Both the position numbers and the translations under genes were made by a program. Positions 1-10,742 of a stretch of 64,000 nucleotides of DNA are shown piece by piece. The number at the start of each line of letters is the position of its first letter. Position 1 is the first letter of the stretch. A model generated the notes under the pieces. The model did not search any database and was not told the origin of the DNA. It saw only the letters and a list, made by a program, of their open reading frames with translations. The DNA comes from Chinchilla lanigera (Eukaryota > Chordata > Mammalia > Rodentia > Chinchillidae). The DNA lies in NCBI RefSeq assembly GCF_000276665.1, contig NW_004955472.1, positions 11,309,714 through 11,373,713 of the forward strand, read 5' to 3'.

Positions 1-54
1 ACCTTGCACTTGCCAGGCAGGCGCTTTTGCCGCTGAGCTAAATCCCCAGCCCCT
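1..54 (-). repeat. ID-type SINE, 3' part cut by window edge
   Basis: Read on the minus strand this is the 5' half of a tRNA-derived ID SINE, starting GGGGCTGGGGATTTAGCTCA with an intact RNA polymerase III A box. It is almost identical to the young copy at 49,404-49,489, so it is probably a recent insertion. Box B and the A tail lie outside the window. Confidence 0.9.
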
Positions 55-1023
55 TGGATCTTTTTTTATTTACTAGCAATTCATTAATTCATTTGTCCAC
101 TTTTGCAATTGCATTATTTTACTCAAGCAAGGTACAGATGCTCCTTGTAATGAGGTTATATTTTGATGAACTCATCACAAGTTGTCATAACAGAAGTTGA
201 AGATGAATTTGTTACAGCTAGCCTACTGCGAATGCCAGCCTAGCCACCAAGGCATTCAGACTTCAGTTGTTCGTTGTTTGTGATCACGAGGCTGACGGGC
301 ATCTGTGGCCAAGGGCTGCCTTCCAGCACTGTGAGAGCATAGTGTGGCCTTTACTAAGAAAGTGTCAACATTCACAACTGTAGTAGAGCTTCTACTGAAT
401 ACACTTGGTTTTAACACTAGCATAAAGTTGATAAATGTTAAGTCAAATCATCATAGGTCACTAACCATCTATACTATGGAAGATGTGTTAGGAATTTTGT
501 CCATAAATAAAAGACAATATATTCATACTTTTGCATCCTAAGTACTTAATATGACTTGCCACAAAATATGTTCACAAATTTTGTTGAAGTTAACAAGAAA
601 CTCTTAGTCTAATAGGTGGGAATTAGTTATATGTTGAGAAAGACATGCAGTAATATAAGTGAATTCCAAAGCCTACACAACAGCATGATGGGATCAAAGT
701 ATGGAACATAAGGCGCTGTACTGCAGGACCTACATATGCAGTCAAAATAAGATGGTGTTTGTTTTGGTGTTGGTAAATGCAGCAAGATCACATTTCTCAA
801 GCACCAAGTCCATGCTGTGTAACTTTCTATACAGGCGAGGAAAACATGAACTGGTCAAACAATAATCTATTACAGAACCAGAAAATATATTTCTAACTGT
901 ATGTATACTATCTAAAAGGGGTTAAATGTCCAGCATATGTAAGAAATTATAAACTAATAGTTTTTTAAAAAATCTAATAATCTGATTTAAAATGGGTTTA
1001 GAAACAAGAAAACATAAATCCTT
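55..1023. other. unique AT-rich noncoding DNA
   Basis: No repeat family, RNA gene or coding similarity is recognised. The short open frame at 344-541 has no recognisable domain and is what chance gives in AT-rich DNA. Confidence 0.5.
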
Positions 1024-1389
1024 AGAAGCGTATGAAAAGATACTCAAATCAAAACCACAATGAGATATCATTTCAAATCTGTCAGGGTAGCAATTATTAA
1101 AACAAAAACGCTCTCAGGGGGAGAAATAAGACGCATTGGTAAGGATGTGGAGAAACTGCAATACCAGCACAGTGTTGGGAGGAATGCCAAATGGTGGAAC
1201 TACTATTGAAAAAAGTATGTATGCTCTTCAAAGCAAGTAAAAATGGAGTTTTCATTAATTTGGGCCATCCTACTTGTGGATATACATGAAAAATGATTGA
1301 AAATGGGATCTCAAAGAGTTTATACTCCTATGTGCATTGTAACACTGCTCATAGTAGCCCATCCACACGTGACGGATAAATAACTGTGG
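1024..1389 (+). repeat. ancient L1 fragment, ORF2 C-terminal end
   Basis: The stretch follows the eutherian L1 ORF2 3' end in order: the 'caaaaccacaatgagat' landmark near 1,050, 'aaggatgtggagaaa' near 1,141, a degraded 'gtggaactac' near 1,194, and an end resembling the conserved 'cattgtaacactgctcatagtagcc' region near 1,335. It carries many substitutions and indels, so the copy is old. It stops where the minus-strand mariner fragment begins. Confidence 0.75.
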
Positions 1390-1594
1390 CATATGTGAAG
1401 TGTGATCAAAATACATGATGAATGTTTCAATTGAAAATTACCACAGTAAAAGTCACATTGCCATCAATCTCCCACAAAATCCCCACCTTCTGCTTTGAAT
1501 GCACTCATCCCATCCTTCTGGCCACTTTTGGAAGCATTTCTGGAAATCTTCTGTGATTGTCTTCACAAGAGGTGATAAAAAGTAGAGCGAATGC
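1390..1594 (-). mobile_element. mariner DNA transposon, 3' terminal fragment
   Basis: Translated on the minus strand, about 1,480-1,560 gives a peptide of the form EDFQKCFQKWPEGWDECIQS. This is the typical C-terminus of a mariner transposase (…CFxxWxxxWxxCIxSxGxYFEGD). It is followed by an AT-rich 3' region ending in 'tattttgatcacacttca' (plus-strand 1,396-1,413). The catalytic DD(D/E) part is absent. The same terminal sequence ends the copies at 1,595-1,930 and 55,270-55,335, which supports its being the real element end. Old and inactive. Confidence 0.75.
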
Positions 1595-1930
1595 CGCTGC
1601 CAAGTACCATACAAGGGAAAGGCAGGGTTGTAAAAACACTGTGGTATGTTCATCTACCTTACTTGGTGATCTAGCACCTTGCAACTTCTGGCTCTTCCCA
1701 AAGCCAAAATGACCATGAAAGGTAAATGTTTGAATCAATGCAGGGCATTGAGGCAGCCAGAAAAGCTCAAACAAAGATACTTACAAAAGAGCACTTTGCA
1801 GAACTGCTTCAGCAAGTGGTAAGAAAAATGAAAAAGTGTATCTGAAGTGATGGGATGAATGACAATGTATCTTCTACTGTAATAAATTTTTAATGTAAAC
1901 ATTTATCATATATTTTGATTACACTTCATG
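1595..1930 (+). mobile_element. mariner DNA transposon, 3' half, pseudogene
   Basis: On the plus strand 1,668-1,830 encodes, with frameshifts and stops, the mariner block DLAPCNFWLFPK, which contains the final catalytic Asp region (SPDLAPxDF/W), then a degraded KxTMKGK stretch, then QNCFSKW. The AT-rich 3' tail ends with 'tattttgattacacttca' near 1,912-1,929. It lies tail to tail with the minus-strand copy at 1,390-1,594; the two together do not make one complete element, because both represent the 3' side. Non-functional. Confidence 0.75.
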
Positions 1931-3381
1931 CTGTACAACACTGTACTATAATAAATAATAATGCACATTTAAATGAAGAATATAAAGCAGATGATTCTAT
2001 AAACCCTCTACATCACCAAGTCAAAGATTCTTATCCAACAAGAAATTTTCATACCTTCCTTAGAGGTTCATCCACAGTTCCAATCAAGAGCTGGAACTTA
2101 TTTTTCTTGAATCTATGCTGCACATTAACTGCTTAATGATGCTCCAAGAGTCCAAGTATTATTAAGACCTGAAAGCACAGGTCACTTCCTTCTCATAACC
2201 CAACTGGTAAGAAGCCTTGGGGACAGAACAGCTGCGTATGGTAAATCCAGGTCCAAGATGAGAACCCTAGTTGAACTGCCAAGGCAAATCAGGATCAGCC
2301 GTATGAGTGCCACTCCTCCACCTCACTGCAGCCATTCTAACTGACGCCATGCGAAATTAAGAATAACTTTGACCCCATCCAGAAAGCAAATAAATAATGC
2401 TGACTTAGACCATTAAATTTTATTACAGAACAACAGACAATCAAAGCAAAAAAGCACTCCATAGTGGAGCTGTGATCCAAACACTTCTTGTAACTTCTAA
2501 ATGTCACATTCAGTTTGCACGTAAGATCTACATAGTCACAGGATTCAAGACTGTCTGAATCAAGACTACTGTGCTCCCCTTTAAAGGAGATTAATAGATC
2601 TGGGGTGCCACCCAGTTTATGCTTTATACCTACTTAGCTATTTCACTTACCAATCCATGACTCAGTAAACATTGCTTGTAATAATTTCTAGGTACTTGCT
2701 TCTGTACATAGTACTTTGGGGAGCTCCTTGATTTTCTGGGATCTCATTCTACTTTGTACGTTTACTGAATGTTCATTAAAGGGAGAAAAACAAAGAACAA
2801 ACCCTCAAATGTTTTGAGGTAAAGAAAGGCCACCTGTTATCTTTTCTTTCCTATCAATGTAGCTATATCTATATTGAAAAATGACCAGATGAATACATTT
2901 AAAATATGTGTATAAATATTTTATTTCTATTTCTCTCTTATTTCCATTACTTTAACATAGTATAATAAAACTAAGGTCATTTGTATAATGCAATAAGAGC
3001 CAATTCTTAAGTCGCTTTTAAATGTTTATTGAGTGACCCCCGAAAAATCTTAAAGGGGAGTTTTTATTCTGGAAGACAGACAGTCCTTCCTCCCACCTTT
3101 TGTGTCTACATCAACTGGTATCCAGTAAGCAAACGGCATTCAGTGCTCGTCTTACCCTATCATTTACTCCTTCCTATATATGTGGAGTGAGTTACGAAAC
3201 TGCTAGGATAGAAAAGTGCATAAAGAATGTATCTCACAGATTTTCTATCTCATTTCTCTTAAGAAGTGGGAGGAAATTAAGAAGCACTTTGCTGTAATTC
3301 ACCCTGCTGTATGCTTGAAAACATAAGGCCACTATATAGGAAGGCATAAGGTGATCCATTTTGCCTATCACTGAGGATATG

Positions 3382-3409
3382 TAGGGGTTCAAATGTAATT
3401 GAACCCCTA
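3382..3409. repeat. perfect inverted repeat, 11-bp arms
   Basis: The arms TAGGGGTTCAA (3,382-3,392) and TTGAACCCCTA (3,399-3,409) are exact reverse complements around a 6-nt loop. The stem is GC-richer than its surroundings. No function is assigned. Confidence 0.9.
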
Positions 3410-3854
3410 AATACCTAATTGACATTCTTTAACACAAACTTTAGCTACGTTGATTATATATTTTATTGCTCATACTGGGATTTTTGAGACGAAAAAAGAG
3501 AATGCCAAATAGAATAAATAAATACTAATTCATGTACCAACCCTAGATTATGACTGTCCCTAGCAAATATGGAGCAATCCTAGCTTTACCACTAATAAAG
3601 TTGAGATATTGGGTTTTGTTTGATTTGCTCTTTTGATTTATTTATTCATTCAAGCCAGCCTTTGTGATGACAAGAGTAGTTCTAATTTTGGACCCCTTTA
3701 AACCTCAACAATGATAATTTCTTAAAGTCTAGTTTTCAAATACATATGTAATAAAAATAAATTATCTATTTTAGTCAGTGTGAAAATGTAAATCTGGAAT
3801 ATTCTGTATAAAGCTGTCTATATGTTCTTAATATTTTAAGCTAATTTCAGTACC

Positions 3855-3980
3855 ATTATATGTATATGTGTACATCCACACACTATGTGTATACATGCAA
3901 CATGTAGGTATATACAAACATATGCTATCTGAATGACATGTATAGGTATATACATATACATAGCCACATATATGTATAAA
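3855..3980. repeat. degenerate (TG/TA)n simple repeat
   Basis: Alternating purine-pyrimidine sequence (tatatgtatatgtgtac and related words) runs irregularly through this interval. It is an interrupted microsatellite. Confidence 0.75.
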
Positions 3981-4064
3981 ATCGATTTTTTATTTGGAAC
4001 TTCTAAAAATATGTGTTTGAGAATTAAGGAAAATTTTAAAAAGTCAAATGATATCCAGTGATTG

Positions 4065-4195
4065 TACTTATTATGTACTAAGCTTTACATATCTCATTCA
4101 AAATTATTAATGACATAACAGGTAGATGTTATTTCTGCATTTTATTAATGAGGATAGTAGAACTCAAAAATATTCTGCTCGAGTAACGATGAAGT
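4065..4195 (+). repeat. MIR SINE fragment
   Basis: The order of landmarks follows the MIR core: 'ctaagctttacatatctcatt', then a 'taggtagatgttattt'-like block, then 'cattttattaatgagga' and a degraded 'gtaac' segment. Divergence is high, as expected for MIR. Confidence 0.65.
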
Positions 4196-7100
4196 CTTTA
4201 TCTGAACTTAGGTCTATTTAGATACACAGTCTATACACAGTCCATATAATCATGCCGTTATACTGCCTTACTGTTGGGTTCATGCTGACTGATAATTAAG
4301 TTGGGAATTGATGGCTCGTTTCTCATTTTCCTCTATGTTACACGACTGGTGCATGTGTGCAGATAAGTGCACCTGAGCTCAGCTCTCAGATCAGCAGTAA
4401 GCGCTCGTTTCTAATTAGCAAGAAGATCTAGTATCACATCTTTATAGTCATAGAACCATTTTTTCATATCTAACAGGCACACTCATCTCTCGGTGGAAAT
4501 TTGTCACTCAGTTTGGATGTCTTGTCTTCTATGCAGTTCTCATATGGTTGATTTAAATGTTTTATACATAGAATTAGACACACTTAGACATAGCTCAATT
4601 TTGTAAAACTCAGCAGAGTTTTTGGTAGTTTTGCTTTATTTCATAACTGATTGTGAAATAAAACACATGTGCAGAAGCACATGAATGTGAGATTAAGGAC
4701 AATGTACTCTATGCAATTGTGTACACTGACAATCTGAAATTAAATTTCACACCTGATCTTGTTTTCCATCTAATAGCTCATTTCTCTTTTTAAGCATTTA
4801 CCTATGCCCAGAAATCAACTGTGAATGAGTTAGACTTAGCGAACGATAGAAAGAACGCCTGTGGAAATGGATGTGTAGACATTTATCCACATCGTAAATG
4901 TTCTTCATTCAACCCTAAACATGTCATTCTCTTTAAAAATAACTTTTACATGTTTTCCTGAAAAAAATTGACTCTAGGAAAATATATATATATTTTAAAA
5001 TATCATTATTTTAGCTGGCATTAGAACAATCTTACTTTGACCCTTGATGCAAGGTTTTTATTTACTCTAAAGAGATGCTGTGTGATAAACAGCTCTGCAA
5101 GACAATGGTGTAAATCAACGAAAGCAATTAGCAAAAATAAGGCTAAACCAGTGCAGTGTCACGGGACACAAATGCTGCCTGTGGCAGGCTTTACTAGTTT
5201 TTTTACTAAAATTTTTAATCGGTCTACACTTTGATTTTTCGTATAAAAAATTAGAAAATATTCAACCTTAAGAAAACTTTCAAGAAATATAATTGTTTTT
5301 AAATATCTCACGGTCATATGTAGCACAAACATTCAAGAATATGTTGATTCTAGCATAAGTTTAGAAAGAAGAATAATAAAGAGCTAGCCAATCTGATTTT
5401 TAACCCCTTTCATTAACTTGTTTAGTAGATTTATGTATGAGCAGTTGCAGTTCTAGTTACAGTTCTAGTTACAGCTATATTTTATAAATTAAAGTAAGAT
5501 ATGCAAGACCAAACACTTCCACTAGAAATTAAAATTTAAACTAGTGAAAACTATAATTTTTCATCAAGCGGCTACTGCTTTTATTAAACATACTTTCAGT
5601 GCATACCTACTAGGTAACACTTCACCACATATACACTAGCATGGAAGTGAGCAAAGATAAAGAGATTTACTTCTTTTATTATTTTAAAAATAAAAGGAGG
5701 AAAACATTAACAGACAGACAAACTTTTACAAAATAGCAAAAGAATAGTACAGACAATACAGAGTTACAAACAAAGTGGTCGGAAATTAACAATGCTTGTT
5801 GTATTACATATTGATATCTTCAAAGTAGTTTCTCATGAAAACAGAGACATGCAATATTGATCAATCAAGGACTCATTGACCGTTTCTTTCAGCAAAGAAA
5901 TAGAAGACAGCAGAACAACTATGTTAACTATCCTAAATTTACTTCTTATTCATAGGAATTTATAATCCTGTTGAGGATAAAATCATAAGCTGGTCATGAA
6001 AAACTAGTCTTTATACATAAAATTGCTTAGATTTCTCAGGGTCAAAGGAAACTAAGCTTCCCATCCCTCCCAATTTCTCAAATCATAAGGAATCTTGGCA
6101 GAAATTTACATAGAGTTTTACTCATGTGCAATTCCTATTAACAAAGAAATTAAGTTGTATGTATTCTATATAAAACATCATACATTAAGATAATAATTGT
6201 TCACCTGCATTGTCAAATATCCGGAGGTTTACAAATATTTTGATGGTGTGAGTGAGGGAGTGAGAATTTTCTATTCATGTTCAAAAAATTTCTTTAACTT
6301 TTACTCAAATCACTTTGGTGTTTACTGTTTAATTTGATTCTTTTGTAAATATGAGGAAAAAAATGAATGGATTCTCTTTCCCAGAGCACTTTAGTCTTAG
6401 ATCTCAACTTTAAAAAAGAATCTTGACATGAAAATTATATTAATAATTCATGGACTATATTAATGACTGAGTTAAAACTTTAACAAGTTGGTGTTACAAA
6501 ACTGTCAGAAATGTAACAGCCCTGCCTTCTTTAATTTCAACTGCTCCTGGTGAAGCGTAGGGAAATGCCTTATTGGTGTGCAGTGTTACCAATTATCTGA
6601 CAGAACCAGAGTGTATTTCCAGCTAATCAGAAATAAGAGTGCAGAATTAAATCTCCTGTGTGAAACTCATCATTTACATATTTATGATTCAAAAATGATA
6701 ATAAGGCTAATGAGAAACTCATAGATTGCCTCCATCAGTCGAGCCAATCTTACAGTTAATTTCTAACAGATAAAGCTCCTGACACATGATTGTTGAAAGA
6801 TAGCATCGGTTGATCACAGTTTGGTTTAATTAAACATTATATCTATTTGTGTGGATTATCTGTACCTTATATGGGAGGCTTTGTTTTTAAATTACCACAT
6901 TTCAGATTGAGGGTGAGATACAAATTCAGTGGAAATGAGTATAACACAAATTTATGAATATGAAATGGAATGAAGAGATTAGTGATAATATATGCATATA
7001 TTCTCATGCCTAACCCCAACACTACTTTATATGCAGCTAGAAGTATTACAGAGGGGCTGACCAATAGTAGTTTGTAAATGCTCTTTAAAGCTGTTAAGAG

Positions 7101-7558
7101 CTCAGGGTTATGTGCTGCATACGCATTTCTGAGTGGAGGCACTATCTTCTGTGTTGTGATTATACTCATTAAGTAGCACAGTCTACAGAATCAAGGTATG
7201 AATATGTTTGCTGCTGCAGCATCATTAACTACAGAGGTGCTGTGCTTAGATCCCCACGCCCACTCTCACTAAGAAGTGTGTGACACGTGTCACCAGTTTG
7301 TGGATGATAGAAAATGATCCTTTCTGTGTTTAAGGTGACTATTTCTGTATCTAAAAAAGTAAATAAAAGCTCCAAAATATTAATATTTTGTGCTAGTTAG
7401 GATAGTGGTTATAATAGGTTGTTAAAGAATGACAAGGTGTACTGCCATATTTGGGAGAAAAGAAAAATTTTTGAATAACAAGAGACTTGTATAAATGTGT
7501 CAAGAATCTATATTAAAATTATATTTTAAACATACATTATGGTGTATACATTTAGTTT
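4196..7558. other. unique noncoding DNA, possibly with conserved elements
   Basis: No transposable element or gene is recognised. A 12-bp tandem duplication (AGTTCTAGTTAC, two copies) lies at about 5,449-5,472. A 9-bp hairpin lies at 4,635-4,662. The block 6,510-6,860 has a less repetitive composition and contains the perfect palindrome GTTTAATTAAAC (6,824-6,835). The open frame at 6,867-7,169 (minus) has no recognisable domain. Confidence 0.45.
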
Positions 7559-7596
7559 AATAACATCCAAACCAAAGCAAAAAAAAAAAAAATGAT

Positions 7597-7701
7597 GGGG
7601 CTGGGGATTTAGCTCAGTGGCACAGCACCTGCCTGGCAAGAGCAAGGTCGTGATTTTGATTCTCAGTACCAGAAAAAAACAAAAAAAGAAAAAAATAAAT
7701 A
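7597..7701 (+). repeat. ID SINE with A-rich tail
   Basis: The body 7,597-7,670 starts GGGGCTGGGGATTTAGCTCA and ends in CAGTACC; box A is at 7,610-7,620 and box B is degenerate (TGATTTTGATTC). An A-rich tail runs to 7,701. The 14-bp direct repeat AATAACATCCAAAC flanks it at 7,559-7,572 and 7,702-7,715, but 24 nt of A-rich sequence separate the left repeat from the SINE body. Confidence 0.92.
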
Positions 7702-7715
7702 AATAACATCCAAAC

Positions 7716-9174
7716 TAGTAAATAAATAAAAAAATTATATTGTTGAAAATCATATTAACTTAATAGTAGCAGAACAGAAAAAGAAAATGGGATAAATATA
7801 AAAGGCAGAAAAAATAGTGGAAAAAATTAAACTATCTCACTAGAGTAAATATAAATGGATTATATATATCTACTAAACAACAAAGACTTTGTTGATAGAA
7901 AAAAAAATAAATAGCACTTGTTGTCTTTTAAAAGATGCTTCACAAACAATACCACATTGACATGCTCTCAATAAATAGCTAAAAGATATACTGAAAAATA
8001 AATGTTCAGAATTGTATCAGTGTGTCAGTCAAAATTAAAATGAATGCCAAGCTATTAATATATATATATAAAAGAAAATTTACTTATAGTATATTATGAA
8101 ATTTTAGATACATAAGAAAATATTGAAGGCATAAATAAAGTAAAAACTGAAAGCACTGAAATGTTACCAGACAGTGGTGAAAAATATCCCAAGACATTTT
8201 TGTATGAAAGACTACAAATTTAAGAAATGCTTAGAAGCAAAACATATTTTTAAACATAAAACATATAAAATAGAAGCCAATATGTAAAATATAGCTTTAA
8301 AAAGTAGAATGAGCTTCAGAATTTTAAAACCCGTTCAGAAGTAAACTCGTTTCTTTGAAACTTTGCATATGTTCTATTAATTCTTGAAACTCAATGCAGT
8401 ATTTGCTATCTATTCTTTTCAATTTTGTCTTATTAAATATTTGTCCAGCCTTTTGCTTCAACTTGACAAAATCATTTTGGATTTTGGCTTTATAAACATT
8501 ATAGTTTTTATTCTTTGATTATCTGTGTCAGTTTTTGTTATAAATACTTTCCTATACATTTAAGTCATTTATCAAAATAGTGAATCTGATGGTATAATGT
8601 ATTACCAGGTAATGGAGATCTGTATTTCAGCAATCTACATAAAATAGTAGTAAGGCAAGTTATGAACCTGTGCTCATGTTCTTTTTTATCCATAATATGA
8701 CTGAGAAAAGCTGATATTAAAAAAGGAAAGAGACCTTCCTACAGGCGTCAGGGAGCAAAGAAGATATATAAAAATTACAGTACAAAAATTTTTGACTTGC
8801 ACGTATAACTTCTTTTTAAGCATGCAGATCTTTCTTGATCACATAAGAAATGACAAAGAAAAACATGAAATTTCTCACAACACTGACTTCCAATCCTTTG
8901 TCAACCTACTCACATAACAAAGACCAAGCACAAACTCGTTAAGGCAGAAACCTCACAACATAGACTTCCTCCAAGAGATTTAGTTCCCAGCAGTAAATTT
9001 TGGAAGATAAAAGCATTCAAGTCATACCAGTATTCTTTGTTACTTTTTATAACTTAACCAGGAAAATCTATCTTTAGAAATTTTGTTTAGATTTAACTCA
9101 AATTCCTCAATGGAAGCATAGATTATTTCTTCAAATATCTATATACTTGTTAAATTTGTAGTCAGGCAATGTAC
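7716..9174. other. unique AT-rich noncoding DNA
   Basis: No repeat family or gene is recognised. It contains a short (TA)n run at about 8,055-8,070. A-rich composition gives only short spurious frames. Confidence 0.5.
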
Positions 9175-9272
9175 TTTTTTTTTTTTTTTTTTTTTGAGGT
9201 ACTGGAGATTGAACTCATGACCTTGCGCTTGCCAGGCAGGCCCTTATGCCACTGAACTATATCCCCAGCCCC
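9175..9272 (-). repeat. ID SINE with poly(T) (= tail on minus strand)
   Basis: Poly(T) at 9,175-9,195 is the complement of the A tail. The body 9,196-9,272 reads on the minus strand from GGGGCTGGGGATATAGTTCA. It is mildly diverged from the 49,404 copy, including the loss of a few bases around the D-arm. Confidence 0.92.
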
Positions 9273-10625
9273 AGGTATTTTATTTTACCAAGGTAGCTCT
9301 GTACTATAAACCCCTGGACAGTTATTCAGTTTCTGTAATTCCTCTTGAAATAGTACATACCCTGTTTTCCATATTTCTTCATTATTTAGGGTCCTCGATT
9401 TCCCCCTTCCCCATAGGAGTAATAGTGTAAGACATGGACTGACACAACTAGAGACTAATGGTTTGACATAGCATAAATGATACCAAATTCCCATATATGT
9501 AACATAGTAATAGGACTTATATCATTAATTCACATTCCTTAAAATTCTTTTCCATTCTTTCCCCCAGAAGCTTCACACAAATTATTCCAACTTAAAGAGT
9601 CTTGGCCAACACGCACATTTAGTTCCCCTTCCATCACCCAAATTTTCAAGCCACAACAACTCCACCAAAGTCAAATTCATCATATTGTTCATTATAGAAA
9701 GTTTATCTTTTTCTAGATACTTTATTTTGTGTCTACTCAGTTTTACCAGGATATAACTAGATAGCTTCAACTCTATACCAAGTAGGTATATTAAAACATG
9801 TCCAAAACAAGACAAATTTTCTCGCTAAGAAAAATCTGGGATGAACACTTAAAATAACATTTCCCCCATGGATTTAATATTGTAAATTATCACTCTCATT
9901 AAGTGAGAAATTACAGTGAATAAAAAATTTCCTTACTCTATGAAATTCTGTTAGGAATCCCTTCCCTTAAATATGTGCAAAACTAAAAAATACACATGAC
10001 CCAGTTCCGTGATTGTTAATTTACCTTGTGGAAATAAGGTGCATTGCAAAAATCATGCTTATGTAATTGACTAAAAGTATAAAAGTGGTCATATGGTTTT
10101 AAGGACAATTTCTGTGTTCTTAAAGTCGTGATAAAGCATAAAATATGTCAGAACTGTGACACCGGTGCTTATTTGGGGAATAATACAAAAGGAAAAAAAA
10201 AATCTCTTAGAAAGAAAATCCAGAAATAGAGTAGATATGAAAAATGGATAAAGAAGAAAAATGTTCTGAAGACAAAACAATCTTTCCTGAAATCAGCGGT
10301 ACTATTGCACAACGAAATTACTGGCTTTTCTTCTGTCCTGGCACAGTTACTATCTCAGGCAAAAGAGATGGGGACACCCTAGACAATTAAGCCTTATCAG
10401 AGGAGAAGGTGCCACATGTTGAGGAATACTGTCCGTCTGTGAAAGAAAAAGAAAATAAGACTAAAAGCTCTAGTATAAAACATACTACATATCTACTGTG
10501 ACAGTTCTCAGAAAAAAAAAGAACAAAGAGCCCATTCCCAAAGAAAGGACGGAATTAACTGAATGAACTTTAGAACTTTAAAAAAAAAACGTAGCCATGG
10601 AGAGTCTCACAAGCCAATTTTCTAG
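9273..10625. other. unique AT-rich noncoding DNA
   Basis: Nothing is recognised. The minus-strand frames at 9,582-9,815 and 10,089-10,280 have no domain, no exon context and no plausible product. Confidence 0.5.
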
Positions 10626-10742
10626 GTGGGCCTGGTGGCACACGCCTCTGACCCCAGCACTGTGGGAGGCTGAGGTAAGAGGATCACAAGTTCAAACCGA
10701 CCCTGGTAATTTAGGGACTTACCCAGACCCTGTCTCAAAAAA
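10626..10742 (+). repeat. B1-like (7SL-derived) SINE
   Basis: It starts 'gtgggcctggtggcacacgc', carries the 'tgggaggctgagg' block and ends 'agaccctgtctcaaaaaa'. Diverged and shortened relative to the copy at 52,661. Confidence 0.88.

Larger units (their letters stand above)
1931..4064. other. unique AT-rich noncoding DNA
   Basis: No gene or repeat is recognised in most of this stretch. It includes a perfect 11-bp hairpin at 3,382-3,409 and a degenerate TG/TA alternating tract at about 3,855-3,980. Confidence 0.5.

Noticed and set aside
1453..1774. Minus-strand frames as a host gene
   Set aside because: The C-terminal peptide is a mariner transposase tail, and the second frame is antisense to the other mariner copy.
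6867..7169. 100-codon minus-strand frame as a membrane peptide
   Set aside because: Hydrophobicity follows from AT-rich composition; no start context, homology or splice evidence.
7597..7670. tRNA gene
   Set aside because: Box A and a degenerate box B are those of a tRNA-derived ID SINE; there is no acceptor-stem pairing or anticodon arm, and an A tail and flanking repeats are present.
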